Shown here: piece by piece, positions 7,071 through 15,530 of the stretch | How the letters are laid out: each line of letters starts with the position of its first letter | Numbering within the stretch: the first letter of the stretch is position 1 | Assembly: GCA_964534315.1 (NCBI GenBank) | Contig: CAZHOV010000049.1 | Span: 1-32,779 of the forward strand | From: CAZHOV01 sp964534315 | Lineage (GTDB): Bacteria > Bacteroidota > Bacteroidia > Chitinophagales > Saprospiraceae | Direction of reading: 5' to 3' | Length of the DNA stretch: 32,779 nucleotides | Notes under the pieces: model-generated | The model's database searches: none | Told to the model about the DNA's origin: nothing | What the model saw: the letters and a program-made list of their open reading frames with translations, nothing else | Program-made: the position numbers and the translations under genes

Positions 7071-8279
7071 ATGGGAGACCAACGAAAAACCAAGTTGACT
7101 CTTGAGGTATCTGAAAAGGATCACAATCGGGAATGGGATGAAACCTTCCAAAGGATTTCCTGGTGGGATACGGATAAGGTCAAAGGAGCAAAAGTAATGG
7201 TGGTAGGGGCTGGTGCCTTAGGCAATGAAGTTTTGAAAAACCTGGCGCTCCTTAATGTGGGGCATATTCTGATTATTGATTTTGATATTATTGAATATGA
7301 TAATCTGGCAAAATCGGTTCTATTTCGCCAGTCTGATTGCGACCGCCTTAAAAGCGAAGTAGCGGCCGAGCGAGTAAAAGAAATTAACCCAAATGTAACG
7401 GTCAAAGCGCTCTCCGGCGATATAATGATCGATGTCGGACTGGGAGTCTTTAGAAGAATGGACGTTATTATCGGATGCCTGGATAACCGAATTGCCCGAC
7501 TTTATATTAACAGACACTCTTTTAAAGTCGGAAAAACCTGGATCGACGGAGCTATCGAAAACCTTGCCGGCTCCCTTAATGTCTACAAACCCGAAGTGAG
7601 TTGTTATGAATGCCAGCTTTCCGACAAAGAATGGGAAGTAATTCAATACCGTATGGGATGCGCCGATGTTGCGCAGCGAAATGCCAATTTCGGAAAAATC
7701 CCTACCACACCTATTTCTTCGTCTATCATAGGAGCCATGCAAGTGCAGGAAGCGTTAAAAGTTATTTACGGGAATGAAAAACAATCGTTGGCAGGCCAGC
7801 AATTCCAGTATGAAGGCATGAATAATTTCATCTTATTGCACCAAGGGGCTGAGTTATTGGAAGATTGCGAGAGCCATGCCCTAATTGATGAAGTGACGGA
7901 AGCCAAAGAACTGACTAATGAATCGACGATCAAAGAAACCCTAGACTGGCTAAAGGAAAAGTTTGATGAAGAAGATCCGAAAATTCAGCTGGATTATGAC
8001 GTGATCCTGGAGCTAACCGCCAAGAAAACCAATAAAAGTAAAAATATCCTTCTACCCAAACCTCACTTGTCTGATGATGTTCTACTGGGCTTTACCGAAC
8101 CAGGAGAAGAGGCGATCATCACTGAATACGCTAATATTATCGACTATGAGTTTGCCCATCAGGATGCAAAACTTAAAGATATCGGCGTGCCCCCGCTTCA
8201 GATCCTGACCGTGGAAGCAGCCAACGATATTAAGTTTGTTGAATTAACAGGGAATGAAGGATTCCTGGATTTTGTTTAA
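7071..8279 (+). CDS. E1-like ubiquitin-activating enzyme (ThiF/MoeB fold)
   Basis: A 402-residue adenylating enzyme that should activate the C-terminal Gly of the small ubiquitin-like protein encoded next. Residues about 25-240 are the ThiF/E1 domain: ATP loop VVGAGALGNEVLKNLAL (44-60), acidic strand end IIDFDIIEYDNLAKSVLF (68-85, family: D.D.ve.sNL.Rq.lf), CLDNRIAR (136-143, Asp138), and the late block IPTTPISSSIIGAMQVQEALK (210-230) typical of E1 enzymes. Only one CxxC (178/181) is visible, so the four-Cys zinc site of MoeB/ThiF is incomplete. Cys197 (MGCADV) is the best candidate for the thioester Cys. Residues about 280-402 form an extra C-terminal region of unknown family, perhaps an E2- or Ubl-binding module. 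First gene of a nine-gene run. Confidence 0.92.
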   Translation: MGDQRKTKLTLEVSEKDHNREWDETFQRISWWDTDKVKGAKVMVVGAGALGNEVLKNLALLNVGHILIIDFDIIEYDNLAKSVLFRQSDCDRLKSEVAAERVKEINPNVTVKALSGDIMIDVGLGVFRRMDVIIGCLDNRIARLYINRHSFKVGKTWIDGAIENLAGSLNVYKPEVSCYECQLSDKEWEVIQYRMGCADVAQRNANFGKIPTTPISSSIIGAMQVQEALKVIYGNEKQSLAGQQFQYEGMNNFILLHQGAELLEDCESHALIDEVTEAKELTNESTIKETLDWLKEKFDEEDPKIQLDYDVILELTAKKTNKSKNILLPKPHLSDDVLLGFTEPGEEAIITEYANIIDYEFAHQDAKLKDIGVPPLQILTVEAANDIKFVELTGNEGFLDFV

Positions 8280-8283
8280 ATAC

Positions 8284-8302
8284 TATAACCCCTAAGGTTA
8301 TA
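8284..8302 (+). other. Hairpin between the E1 and Ubl genes
   Basis: TATAACC (8284-8290) and GGTTATA (8296-8302) pair perfectly over a 5-base loop, 4 bases after the E1 stop codon. It is followed by CCAGGAGGATGG without a T-run. The position suggests mRNA processing or 3'-end protection that could set a different level for the small Ubl than for E1. Confidence 0.45.
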
Positions 8303-8370
8303 CCAGGAGGATGGAATAAATAGACACAGTATAAATTATTGTACATTATTAAACTTTAAATATTCAAATT

Positions 8371-8652
8371 ATGGGTACCGTTCAAGATGTAATCAATGTA
8401 GTCATCCGCGTAATGCCTAATGGCGACGAGTTAGATGTTGAATTACCGGTTTCGGCTACCGGACAGGAAATCGTTGAAGAATTGCTACGGTCTAATGTAG
8501 CTCCCCGAACCGATCCGGAAGGCAATCCTTATGCGTACGAATTGATCTCCAAAGTAAGTAATACTAAGATCGGTGAAAATAAGACGCTTTATGACCTGGG
8601 AATTCGCGATAGCGAGACCATCTACTTTGTCCCAAAACTCGTTGCAGGGTAG
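8371..8652 (+). CDS. Small ubiquitin-like protein (beta-grasp, YukD/EsaB-like)
   Basis: A 93-residue protein with the strand-strand-helix-strand order of a ubiquitin fold: strands near 7-14 and 19-26 (VINVVIRV, ELDVELPV), the helix GQEIVEELLRSN (31-42), strands near 53-60, then the ending DSETIYFVPKLVAG. DLGIRDSETIYFVPKL matches the last loop and strand of YukD/ubiquitin-like proteins (ubiquitin: dYniqkestLhLvlrl). The chain ends in a single Gly after Ala, with no tail, so it could be activated without processing. The E1 gene upstream and E2 gene downstream support the role of a conjugated modifier. It may be attached to a target Lys or Cys, but the attachment itself is inference. Confidence 0.88.
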   Translation: MGTVQDVINVVIRVMPNGDELDVELPVSATGQEIVEELLRSNVAPRTDPEGNPYAYELISKVSNTKIGENKTLYDLGIRDSETIYFVPKLVAG

Positions 8653-8697
8653 GGGGCGCTTTAATCTTTTTTGCAAAAAATAAATTTAAAAATCCAA

Positions 8698-9525
8698 ATG
8701 AGCCTCAACAAACAACAGATCTATAATTTTAATGATCCTATTTTCAAGAAGAAGCGTCAGTATATTCGATATGCGAAAGAACATATGTCGTTAATGGATC
8801 TACACAGCGATGTGATTCAATGGGAAGTTAAGGAAACAACAGGCCCATTAAAAATTCCTATCGTTTATCGCGTTCACTATTATTTGAAAAGTATTGTAGG
8901 TGTTGATGAACATCAACAACCTATCTATGGGGATCATCATATTATGGAACTGACGATCCCTCCTCGTTATCCCATTGAGCCCTGCAAAATATACATGGTC
9001 AGTGATGTTTGGCATCCCAACATAAAATCTAAAGGAAAATACAAAGGTAAAATTTGTGGTAATGTGAAAAGCTTTGGAAAAAGCTATGACCTGTATCAAC
9101 TAGTTTTGAGAGTGGGGGAGATCCTGCAATACAAAAACTATCATGCAGAACATACTCCCCCTTATCCTGAAGATTCTACAGTGGCCGCCTGGGTAATGGA
9201 ATTTGGGGAACCCAATGATATCGTTAATCAGAATAAAGGAATTATCGTAGACGATACCCCCCTATTGCGTGCTGATGCTTCCAGTGATACCGTCACTGAA
9301 AAGAAACCAGTTGTACAACCTGAAGATACTCTGGAACCGCCCGTTACGGAAACGCCAAAGGAAGAAAAGAAAGGAGAGAACGTCAGTAAAGATAACAATG
9401 TAGGAGACGCTCCGACCCAGTCTACAAGTGGGAAGATCAAGATTACAACAATCAAGAAAAAGAAAAAACCTTCAGGTCCAAGAAAGAAAATTGTTATTAA
9501 CCTGAATAAGGATAAGAAGGAATAG
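8698..9525 (+). CDS. E2-like ubiquitin-conjugating (UBC-fold) protein
   Basis: A 275-residue protein (start chosen at the first ATG; a TTG 27 bases upstream would add a short tail with no fold support). Residues 15-170 read as a UBC fold: strands with VYRVHYYLKS, then GDHHIMELTIPPRYPIEPCKIYM (78-100, the PxYPxxP block), then WHPNI with His106-Pro107-Asn108, and GKICG with Cys120 as the catalytic-type Cys. The loop from HPN to Cys is 11 residues, longer than the 7 of eukaryotic E2s. LYQLVLRVGEILQYKNYHAEHTPP (132-155) matches the helix after the active site. Residues about 185-275 are an acidic, then lysine-rich disordered tail ending RKKIVINLNKDKKE. It should take the Ubl from E1 and pass it on. 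Confidence 0.9.
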   Translation: MSLNKQQIYNFNDPIFKKKRQYIRYAKEHMSLMDLHSDVIQWEVKETTGPLKIPIVYRVHYYLKSIVGVDEHQQPIYGDHHIMELTIPPRYPIEPCKIYMVSDVWHPNIKSKGKYKGKICGNVKSFGKSYDLYQLVLRVGEILQYKNYHAEHTPPYPEDSTVAAWVMEFGEPNDIVNQNKGIIVDDTPLLRADASSDTVTEKKPVVQPEDTLEPPVTETPKEEKKGENVSKDNNVGDAPTQSTSGKIKITTIKKKKKPSGPRKKIVINLNKDKKE

Positions 9526-9623
9526 CAATCAGACTTCACCGGATTGACGAATAAGAGGCTACAGATGGACTATTTTGGTGGGCAACTAGTGCTCCTTACA
9601 TTTTCTAAATTAAACCTTGGCTT

Positions 9624-11369
9624 GTGAGAATCCTTTTTTGCTTTATTATCTACTGCTTCTTCCAGGTAGCGGCTTCTGCCCAGCCTCAGTTTACTTATTC
9701 GGACATTAATTATCGGAAAGATAAAGGAGGCGATCCTTCCCTCAAGACCAATGGAAAGGTGAATATCTCTATTTCTTATATATATAATGACGGTGATGTT
9801 GGATTTATCGACGAACAACCAACTGATGATAAGCCGGCCAAAATCGATTTGAAAACATCTTATCTTTCTAAAGCCAGGCTAAGAATTACGTTTTATTACG
9901 ATTTTAAACCATCTTATCTAAAAAAGAATGCCTGGTTGATTGCTCCTCCAGAATGCTATACAGGTGGAAGTTCCTTGTTAAAGCCATTGACGAATAATAC
10001 GTTAATTGTAAAAGAAAATTCTAAGACCCGGGAGAACCAAATTGAATATGCTATCTTAGGAGAAGGAGAAGGGCAACTTTTCTTGAAGTTCTCCATGGTA
10101 GACCGCAATTATTCCGATCTCCATGTCACTGTAGAGGAATGTATCGGTAATATCAAGATCCCTTTTCAGGTTTTTAATGCCCGGAAAAAACCGCCCTGCG
10201 AAAAAGACTGGGAAGAATTGGATACAGAAGACTGTATTGAATTAAATAATTATCTGAATGAATATGGCGATGACGGTTGTTTTTCGGGAAAAGCTAAAAA
10301 TAACCTCAATGCCATCCAGACCACTCTCGAAAATAGATGTTTCAATAGAAAAGATACCAATTTCTGTAACCAAATTCTCGATTGTTTTGAGGGTAAACCG
10401 GTGGCGGACAGAGCCAGAAAATTGATCGAAAGTGTGAAAAACCCGGTTATTGATCCCCCCGCTGATGAACGGGAATGGAAACGGATACAATATTCGAAGC
10501 GAATAGAAGATTTTGAAAATTTTATTTCGAATTTCGGAAGCAGTGATTATGTCGCTGCAGCAAGGAGAAAAATTAAAGCGTTAAAAGGTGACGATCAAGT
10601 CAAAGTCAGGCCTTCATCTCCAGACAGGGTGGCCTGGAATAATATAAAAACCTCCACCGATCCACAAGATTTTTTGCAGTTCATTCAGGAGTTTCCAGAA
10701 AGTAAATACAGGGACGAAGCCGATGAAGCGGTGCGTAGATACAGTGAAATCAAATATGAACTCAATTCCCTTGACAAAGGTAGATATTCCGTCAAATTTG
10801 TTAATGTAACAAACCCTCGTTTCAAAGATATTTCCTTAACTGAAGGGCTCAAAATCATAGAAGAGAATTGGGACTTCGATCGATCCTTGCTGGTTATGCT
10901 AGAACGCTCCGGAGTATTTAAAATACTGGTGCGCGACGACGAGTGGAATAAACAAACAACCGTATCATTTTCCGATCAGATTGAAGCTTCTAAAATCGAA
11001 AAAACCGAAGACGGTTATCAGGGCAAAATTGAAGGTGGAACTCCCCCCTATCGCATTCGGTTTATCAATTCTGAAACGGAAGACCCCGAAGCCCACCAAA
11101 TCGTTGAAACCGCAGGTACCTACATACTGGATCCAAAAATACTGAAGACGCTCAACGGAACGAACTATACGCTCGAAGTAACAGATAAAAATAAAAGTTT
11201 ACCCGTACCAATCGATGGAGAAGTCGAAATTGAAAAAACTCCAATTGATGAGAATATTCCTCTTTTAATTGCATTAGGAGGGATTTTAGTGTTGATTATT
11301 ATCATAACGATCATTTCGCTCATCAGAGCAAGACGTAAAAAAAGGTATTCTTCCATTTACCAGAGGTGA
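9624..11369 (+). CDS. Single-pass membrane protein of the ubiquitin-like locus (protein 1)
   Basis: A 581-residue protein, start GTG chosen because it begins a clear signal peptide (cleavage near AASA-QPQ, residue about 15). Periplasmic part: an N-terminal beta-rich domain (about 20-175) with ILGEGEGQLFLKFSM, then a Cys-rich helical part (about 190-255, eight Cys, likely disulfides), then helical repeats of the kind AWNNIKTSTDPQDFLQFIQEFPES (about 275-375). A beta domain with GGTPPYRIRFINS (about 470-540) follows and resembles one SprB repeat. A transmembrane helix (545-567) and a 14-residue basic cytoplasmic tail end it. No known family name fits the whole protein. Domain order is shared with the next two genes, so it is probably a sensor or scaffold of the same complex. 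Confidence 0.8.
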   Translation: MRILFCFIIYCFFQVAASAQPQFTYSDINYRKDKGGDPSLKTNGKVNISISYIYNDGDVGFIDEQPTDDKPAKIDLKTSYLSKARLRITFYYDFKPSYLKKNAWLIAPPECYTGGSSLLKPLTNNTLIVKENSKTRENQIEYAILGEGEGQLFLKFSMVDRNYSDLHVTVEECIGNIKIPFQVFNARKKPPCEKDWEELDTEDCIELNNYLNEYGDDGCFSGKAKNNLNAIQTTLENRCFNRKDTNFCNQILDCFEGKPVADRARKLIESVKNPVIDPPADEREWKRIQYSKRIEDFENFISNFGSSDYVAAARRKIKALKGDDQVKVRPSSPDRVAWNNIKTSTDPQDFLQFIQEFPESKYRDEADEAVRRYSEIKYELNSLDKGRYSVKFVNVTNPRFKDISLTEGLKIIEENWDFDRSLLVMLERSGVFKILVRDDEWNKQTTVSFSDQIEASKIEKTEDGYQGKIEGGTPPYRIRFINSETEDPEAHQIVETAGTYILDPKILKTLNGTNYTLEVTDKNKSLPVPIDGEVEIEKTPIDENIPLLIALGGILVLIIIITIISLIRARRKKRYSSIYQR

Positions 11370-11406
11370 TTTTTTTGGATAAAAAACCTTTTATAAAAAC
11401 AAATTC

Positions 11407-12840
11407 ATGCACTTTTTGGATAAAAAACTCCTGTTATTGGTATTTGCCATTTTTTTTATTGTGGGGATGTCATCTAATGGCAAGGCTCAATCTAAAATAG
11501 TTGACGTTAATGGACCAGATTACAATGCTCAAAAGAACTACACCGGTACCTTTAGCATTACGTTGGAAGAATTATACAATAACGGCAGGACCGGAAGCAT
11601 TAAGGATGGCCAGATCGAGCTTAACAGCAATGTCAGGGGAGTTCAGTTAAAACTAAATAACTTAAAGTGGGATGCAGAAATTAGTTCGTCAGACCGGGCA
11701 AAGCTGAAAATTTATTTTGGAAAGACAGATATTCTGCTTAGAAGAAACGGGAGCACCGTAGAGAAAAACAGTAAGGCCATCATCCTCGGAGAGGGGGAGC
11801 TGACGAAAAAGGTCGATTTTGATATTTCTGCGCCCGGAGACTACACCTTGAATATCTATTATGATGTAAAACTTCCAACGCAAGGCTATGACAACCTAAA
11901 AAGCTCAGATTCCGAAAAGATTAAGTTTTATGTGGTGAAACCTGAAGAAGAGGTGATTGCTGAAAACAAACCTAGTGAGCAAGAAGAAAGTATCGATGTT
12001 ATAACTTATGATCCTGAAGAAAAGACCAATGAATCCTCCGGGGGTAAACCCCAAACTACCAAACGGGAAGAGTCTCGTGAAAAAATAGTAGATCCCCCTC
12101 AACAGGTCGAGGATTCCGAAGCTAAACGCGCCTGGGATAAAATCGTGCAACGAGGTAACTATCGTGTTCAGGAACTCCAGGATTTCATCAATACCTATAA
12201 TGAAATACAGTATGTTAATATTGCCAAAGAAAGACTTCAAGAGCGGGAACAAGTAATCTGGTCCTATTGCAAATACGGAGATTCCGCTCAATGTGTCCGC
12301 TACCAAAGATATTTTCCAAATGGTAAATACCGCTCAGAAGTAAAAGACAAGCTAGCGGCATTGGAAGCCAGAGCAGTAGCAGAAGTGACAGAGGAAGAGC
12401 CAGTCATACAAGATACTATGCAAAACACTCCTGAAGAAGTAGTAAGGGAACCGGAAAAAGAGCAATTAGCGGGACTCGTCTCACCCATAGGTGTCAATTA
12501 TGAATTAAAGATCTATGGAGGCAGCCCTCCCTTTCAGGTCTATTTCGTAGATGTTAATAAGGATAAAAAGATAGAGGGTGAAACGCTCGAGTCAGACTCT
12601 ACCATCTTGCGATTTAAAGATCTTCCTAAGCGATTGAATGGAGAATACAGGGTAGAAGTTGATTGTGCGAATGCTAATCCTGGCATTCTTGAAGGGGTGA
12701 TTAAAGTGGAGCGAGAGGGGAGTGATATGTGGATCGTCCTAACCGTCTTAACTATCCTGGTAGTTGGTGGGGGATTAGCGTACTACTTACTGTGGTATAA
12801 AAAAATGAAAGAACGTAAAATCAATTTTGATGACTATTAA
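11407..12840 (+). CDS. Single-pass membrane protein of the ubiquitin-like locus (protein 2)
   Basis: A 477-residue relative of the protein before it, 37 bases downstream. Signal peptide (about 1-28, ending GKAQS), beta-rich N-terminal domain (about 35-180) with the shared ILGEGELTKKVDF block, an acidic low-complexity linker (about 180-235), helical repeats AWDKIVQRGNYRVQELQDFI and CVRYQRYFPNGKY (about 240-320), a second acidic linker, a SprB-repeat-like domain starting GGSPPFQVYFVD (about 370-435), transmembrane helix (441-463) and a 14-residue tail, YKKMKERKINFDDY. Function unknown. The same periplasmic design and single helix suggest it partners protein 1 and the JAB protein. Confidence 0.8.
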   Translation: MHFLDKKLLLLVFAIFFIVGMSSNGKAQSKIVDVNGPDYNAQKNYTGTFSITLEELYNNGRTGSIKDGQIELNSNVRGVQLKLNNLKWDAEISSSDRAKLKIYFGKTDILLRRNGSTVEKNSKAIILGEGELTKKVDFDISAPGDYTLNIYYDVKLPTQGYDNLKSSDSEKIKFYVVKPEEEVIAENKPSEQEESIDVITYDPEEKTNESSGGKPQTTKREESREKIVDPPQQVEDSEAKRAWDKIVQRGNYRVQELQDFINTYNEIQYVNIAKERLQEREQVIWSYCKYGDSAQCVRYQRYFPNGKYRSEVKDKLAALEARAVAEVTEEEPVIQDTMQNTPEEVVREPEKEQLAGLVSPIGVNYELKIYGGSPPFQVYFVDVNKDKKIEGETLESDSTILRFKDLPKRLNGEYRVEVDCANANPGILEGVIKVEREGSDMWIVLTVLTILVVGGGLAYYLLWYKKMKERKINFDDY

Positions 12841-12875
12841 TTTTTCCATTGAAAATGACTTTTGAAAAGCCATAA

Positions 12876-15479
12876 ATGAAAATGAAAAAATGCACAATTC
12901 TTTATAACTTCAAACTTGAGATGAAAAACCTTCACCAATATTTTGTTCAGCTAGTTTTATTACTTTTCTTTTCCTTGTTCGCCCAGATGCCTTTCGTAGG
13001 TGCTCAAGTTCAAATTCCTGTGAGTTTCAACTTTGCTGGAGCTGAATATGAAGGCCAGTTCATTTACAAACTAGAAACCGGCGACGGAAAGAATCTAACT
13101 TCTCGGGAGTCCGGGTTCGAAATCGATGCGCAACAAGCGGAAAAGGAAGTCATCCTTGAAATGGTTGCCTTCAAGTTATTGGGGGATCCCAATCAGCATG
13201 CAACAGCGTTTAATAATAAAAGGCCGCAAATTTATATCAATAATTCATGGATTAAAACGACTGGTCCTATTCAGATAGATGATGAAAATGATTACGTCAT
13301 TCTGTATATTCCGACCAGGCAAAGGAGCCGGGGAAGAAAAATAAAATTTAAATTAACCGGAGATGGCGAAATTTCGATTTCATTCCGATTTGCAGTGGTT
13401 CCTCCCAATAAGGTAGGAGAAACGATTATGAAAAACGAACGCCACCCCAAAACCATTATGAAGAAATTTACGGTTGTAAATTTTAAAGGAAACGGTAACG
13501 GTGGAGCAAACCCTGAAGAAGCCTTTTGGGAAAAAGTTAGTTCGGAAGGGTATAAAATCGTCGATCTACAAGCTTATCTGGATCAATTTCCCGATGGCGC
13601 TAACGCCCAGGCTGCCGAGAACGAATTGAACAATAAACAAAATGACCTGTATCGAAGAGCAAAGCAAACCAGAAAGATAACTGCTATTGATACTTATCTG
13701 CGTTTCTTCCCTACTGGCTCCAAAGCCCGGGAGCTTAAAGCACTAAAAAAAGAACTGGAAAAGCCTACAGTTGCCGATACCCCAAATAAGCGGGAAACGA
13801 CATCTCCTACAGGGCCGCCAGAATGGCAAACTGATTTCGAAGCGGCTTCTACAGAACAGGATTTCCAAAGCTATATCAGCAAATACGATGGCCTTAATGA
13901 TGCCCGTAAAAATGTGAACATCGCTAAAAAGAAAATCGAAGAAATCGGTATCATCCCTACTAAAGTGAGCAGGCTGAGCTATACTTATGAGTTTACAAAT
14001 GTCTTCTCACCAAGAGTCCTAGAAATAACCGATGCAGATGGCGTCTCCATCGATACGAATGGCTTCAGCCGTACCCACAGACTGGAAAACGTCAAAATAC
14101 GAGATGGCGAACCCCATGATATCATCATCTTTGACCCTCAAAAACCTCCCGGAAAAAATCAGAGCCGGTTTAGTATGACCGAAGTCATAGAAGTTCAATA
14201 TGAATTGTTACCCAATCCATCAGATACCGGATATACTCTTACCGTTCAAGGCGGTGAAAAACCCTACAAATTATATCTGATCAAGGATAATCAAAACGCC
14301 GTTTTCAAATCCTTCAACTCAAATTCCTTTAATGTCGTTCCGAGTAACTTTGATGGAGATGATCTCGAAGAGGGCGCCTACCAAATACGTATCCAGGATA
14401 ATAAAGGATTGGCATATGATGTAGGGCCGGAAGTGCAAATTAAAATTGTTTCAACAAAAGATAACTGGCTGATATACGGAACCATAGGTGGACTGGGAGC
14501 AGTGATAGGTATTATTATTTTATACTTCCTAATCCGGGGAATAAATAAAAACCGGCAAAAGAAAAAACTTCAGGCGTTTAAAGAACGGAAACAGGATCAG
14601 GGGCAAGAAGAAAAAACGGAATACCAAAGACCAGCCAAATCTACGGTGGCCGCTTCTCAGAATACCTCAGTAGTCAACGAAAGCACCAAAGAAACTCAGT
14701 CTTCACCTTCCGCTAATTCCTCCAATACGATGAATGAAGAAGAAAATAAACCCTCTTCAGAATCCGAAAAAAGTACCTCAACCCCTGCTGAGAAAAACAC
14801 TGCTGATAAAGTTGCTGCAGGAGGCAGTCGGCTCCGGATAAAGTCTAAACGCGAAAAAGCCAGAGATGAGGAACCCATACAGGCGATTATTGCCAAAGGG
14901 AAATACTATCGATTGGAAATGAGTAATTTATGGAGTGATACAGCAATCTCCGACCTTTATCTCAGCCGGAAAACGATCGGCTCTATTCACACCTTCCTGA
15001 TTAATCAGAAAAATGAATGGCATGAAGAACAGGAAGGAACGATCCCCGAAATCGGAGGGTTTCTGATTGGAAGGTCTGAGATAAATGAAGATAGCAAGCA
15101 ATATGTAGTATTAACAGAAGAGTTTATTCCTATTAATCCGGAAGATCACAATGTCTATCAACTGGAGTTTAGTACCGAAAGTTTATCCAATGAATTAGGT
15201 AAAATCCAGGATGAGTTTCCAAGCCTGGATTTGGTGGGCTGGTTCCATACCCACCCCGGGCATGGCCTCTTTTTGTCCAAGCCAGATTTAACGATACATG
15301 AAGGGTTCTTCCGGCAACCTTATCAATACGCTATGGAGATCGATACCTTGACTTCAGAACTGGATCTCGGCTTTTTTACCCGGAAGCTAAACGGCAAAGT
15401 CAATAATACGGATAGCCGCATTCCAGGGGCTAGTTGGTTTGAATGGACAGAAGTAGCCAAGTCTATCTGGAAACTGTAA
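12876..15479 (+). CDS. Membrane-anchored JAB/JAMM peptidase (deubiquitinase-like)
   Basis: An 867-residue third member of the membrane-protein set, with a JAB peptidase added on the cytoplasmic side. The signal peptide fits best from the inner ATG at 12921 (MKNLHQYF...), so that start is likely; numbering here is from 12876. Periplasmic: beta domain (about 50-205), repeats such as FWEKVSSEGYKIVDLQAYLDQF (about 215-360), SprB-like module at GGEKPYKLYLI (about 455-525). Transmembrane helix about 531-554, then a charged linker (555-665). JAB domain about 670-867: Glu725 in EIGGFLIG and the full JAMM set H791-T-H793-x7-S801-x2-D804. It should cleave the isopeptide bond of the Ubl or trim it. The active site is complete, and its cytoplasmic side matches E1 and E2. 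Confidence 0.9.
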   Translation: MKMKKCTILYNFKLEMKNLHQYFVQLVLLLFFSLFAQMPFVGAQVQIPVSFNFAGAEYEGQFIYKLETGDGKNLTSRESGFEIDAQQAEKEVILEMVAFKLLGDPNQHATAFNNKRPQIYINNSWIKTTGPIQIDDENDYVILYIPTRQRSRGRKIKFKLTGDGEISISFRFAVVPPNKVGETIMKNERHPKTIMKKFTVVNFKGNGNGGANPEEAFWEKVSSEGYKIVDLQAYLDQFPDGANAQAAENELNNKQNDLYRRAKQTRKITAIDTYLRFFPTGSKARELKALKKELEKPTVADTPNKRETTSPTGPPEWQTDFEAASTEQDFQSYISKYDGLNDARKNVNIAKKKIEEIGIIPTKVSRLSYTYEFTNVFSPRVLEITDADGVSIDTNGFSRTHRLENVKIRDGEPHDIIIFDPQKPPGKNQSRFSMTEVIEVQYELLPNPSDTGYTLTVQGGEKPYKLYLIKDNQNAVFKSFNSNSFNVVPSNFDGDDLEEGAYQIRIQDNKGLAYDVGPEVQIKIVSTKDNWLIYGTIGGLGAVIGIIILYFLIRGINKNRQKKKLQAFKERKQDQGQEEKTEYQRPAKSTVAASQNTSVVNESTKETQSSPSANSSNTMNEEENKPSSESEKSTSTPAEKNTADKVAAGGSRLRIKSKREKARDEEPIQAIIAKGKYYRLEMSNLWSDTAISDLYLSRKTIGSIHTFLINQKNEWHEEQEGTIPEIGGFLIGRSEINEDSKQYVVLTEEFIPINPEDHNVYQLEFSTESLSNELGKIQDEFPSLDLVGWFHTHPGHGLFLSKPDLTIHEGFFRQPYQYAMEIDTLTSELDLGFFTRKLNGKVNNTDSRIPGASWFEWTEVAKSIWKL

Positions 15480-15530
15480 AGGATTGATCGCAATTAAGAT
15501 CTAGTATTGCCATTTAATTTTGAAGTTCAC

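Noticed and set aside
7320..7742. A 140-codon minus-strand frame inside the E1-like gene
   Set aside because: It runs opposite to conserved ThiF motifs and shows no domain or start signal of its own.
8371..8652. ThiS/MoaD sulfur-carrier protein with a ThiF partner for cofactor synthesis
   Set aside because: There is no GG terminus and no thiamin or molybdopterin genes nearby, while an E2 and a JAB gene are, so conjugation is the better reading.
15507..15530. TTG start for the VWA-FHA protein
   Set aside because: The ATG at 15531 starts the signal peptide directly. Similar upstream TTG starts were set aside at 8671, 23996 and 27900.
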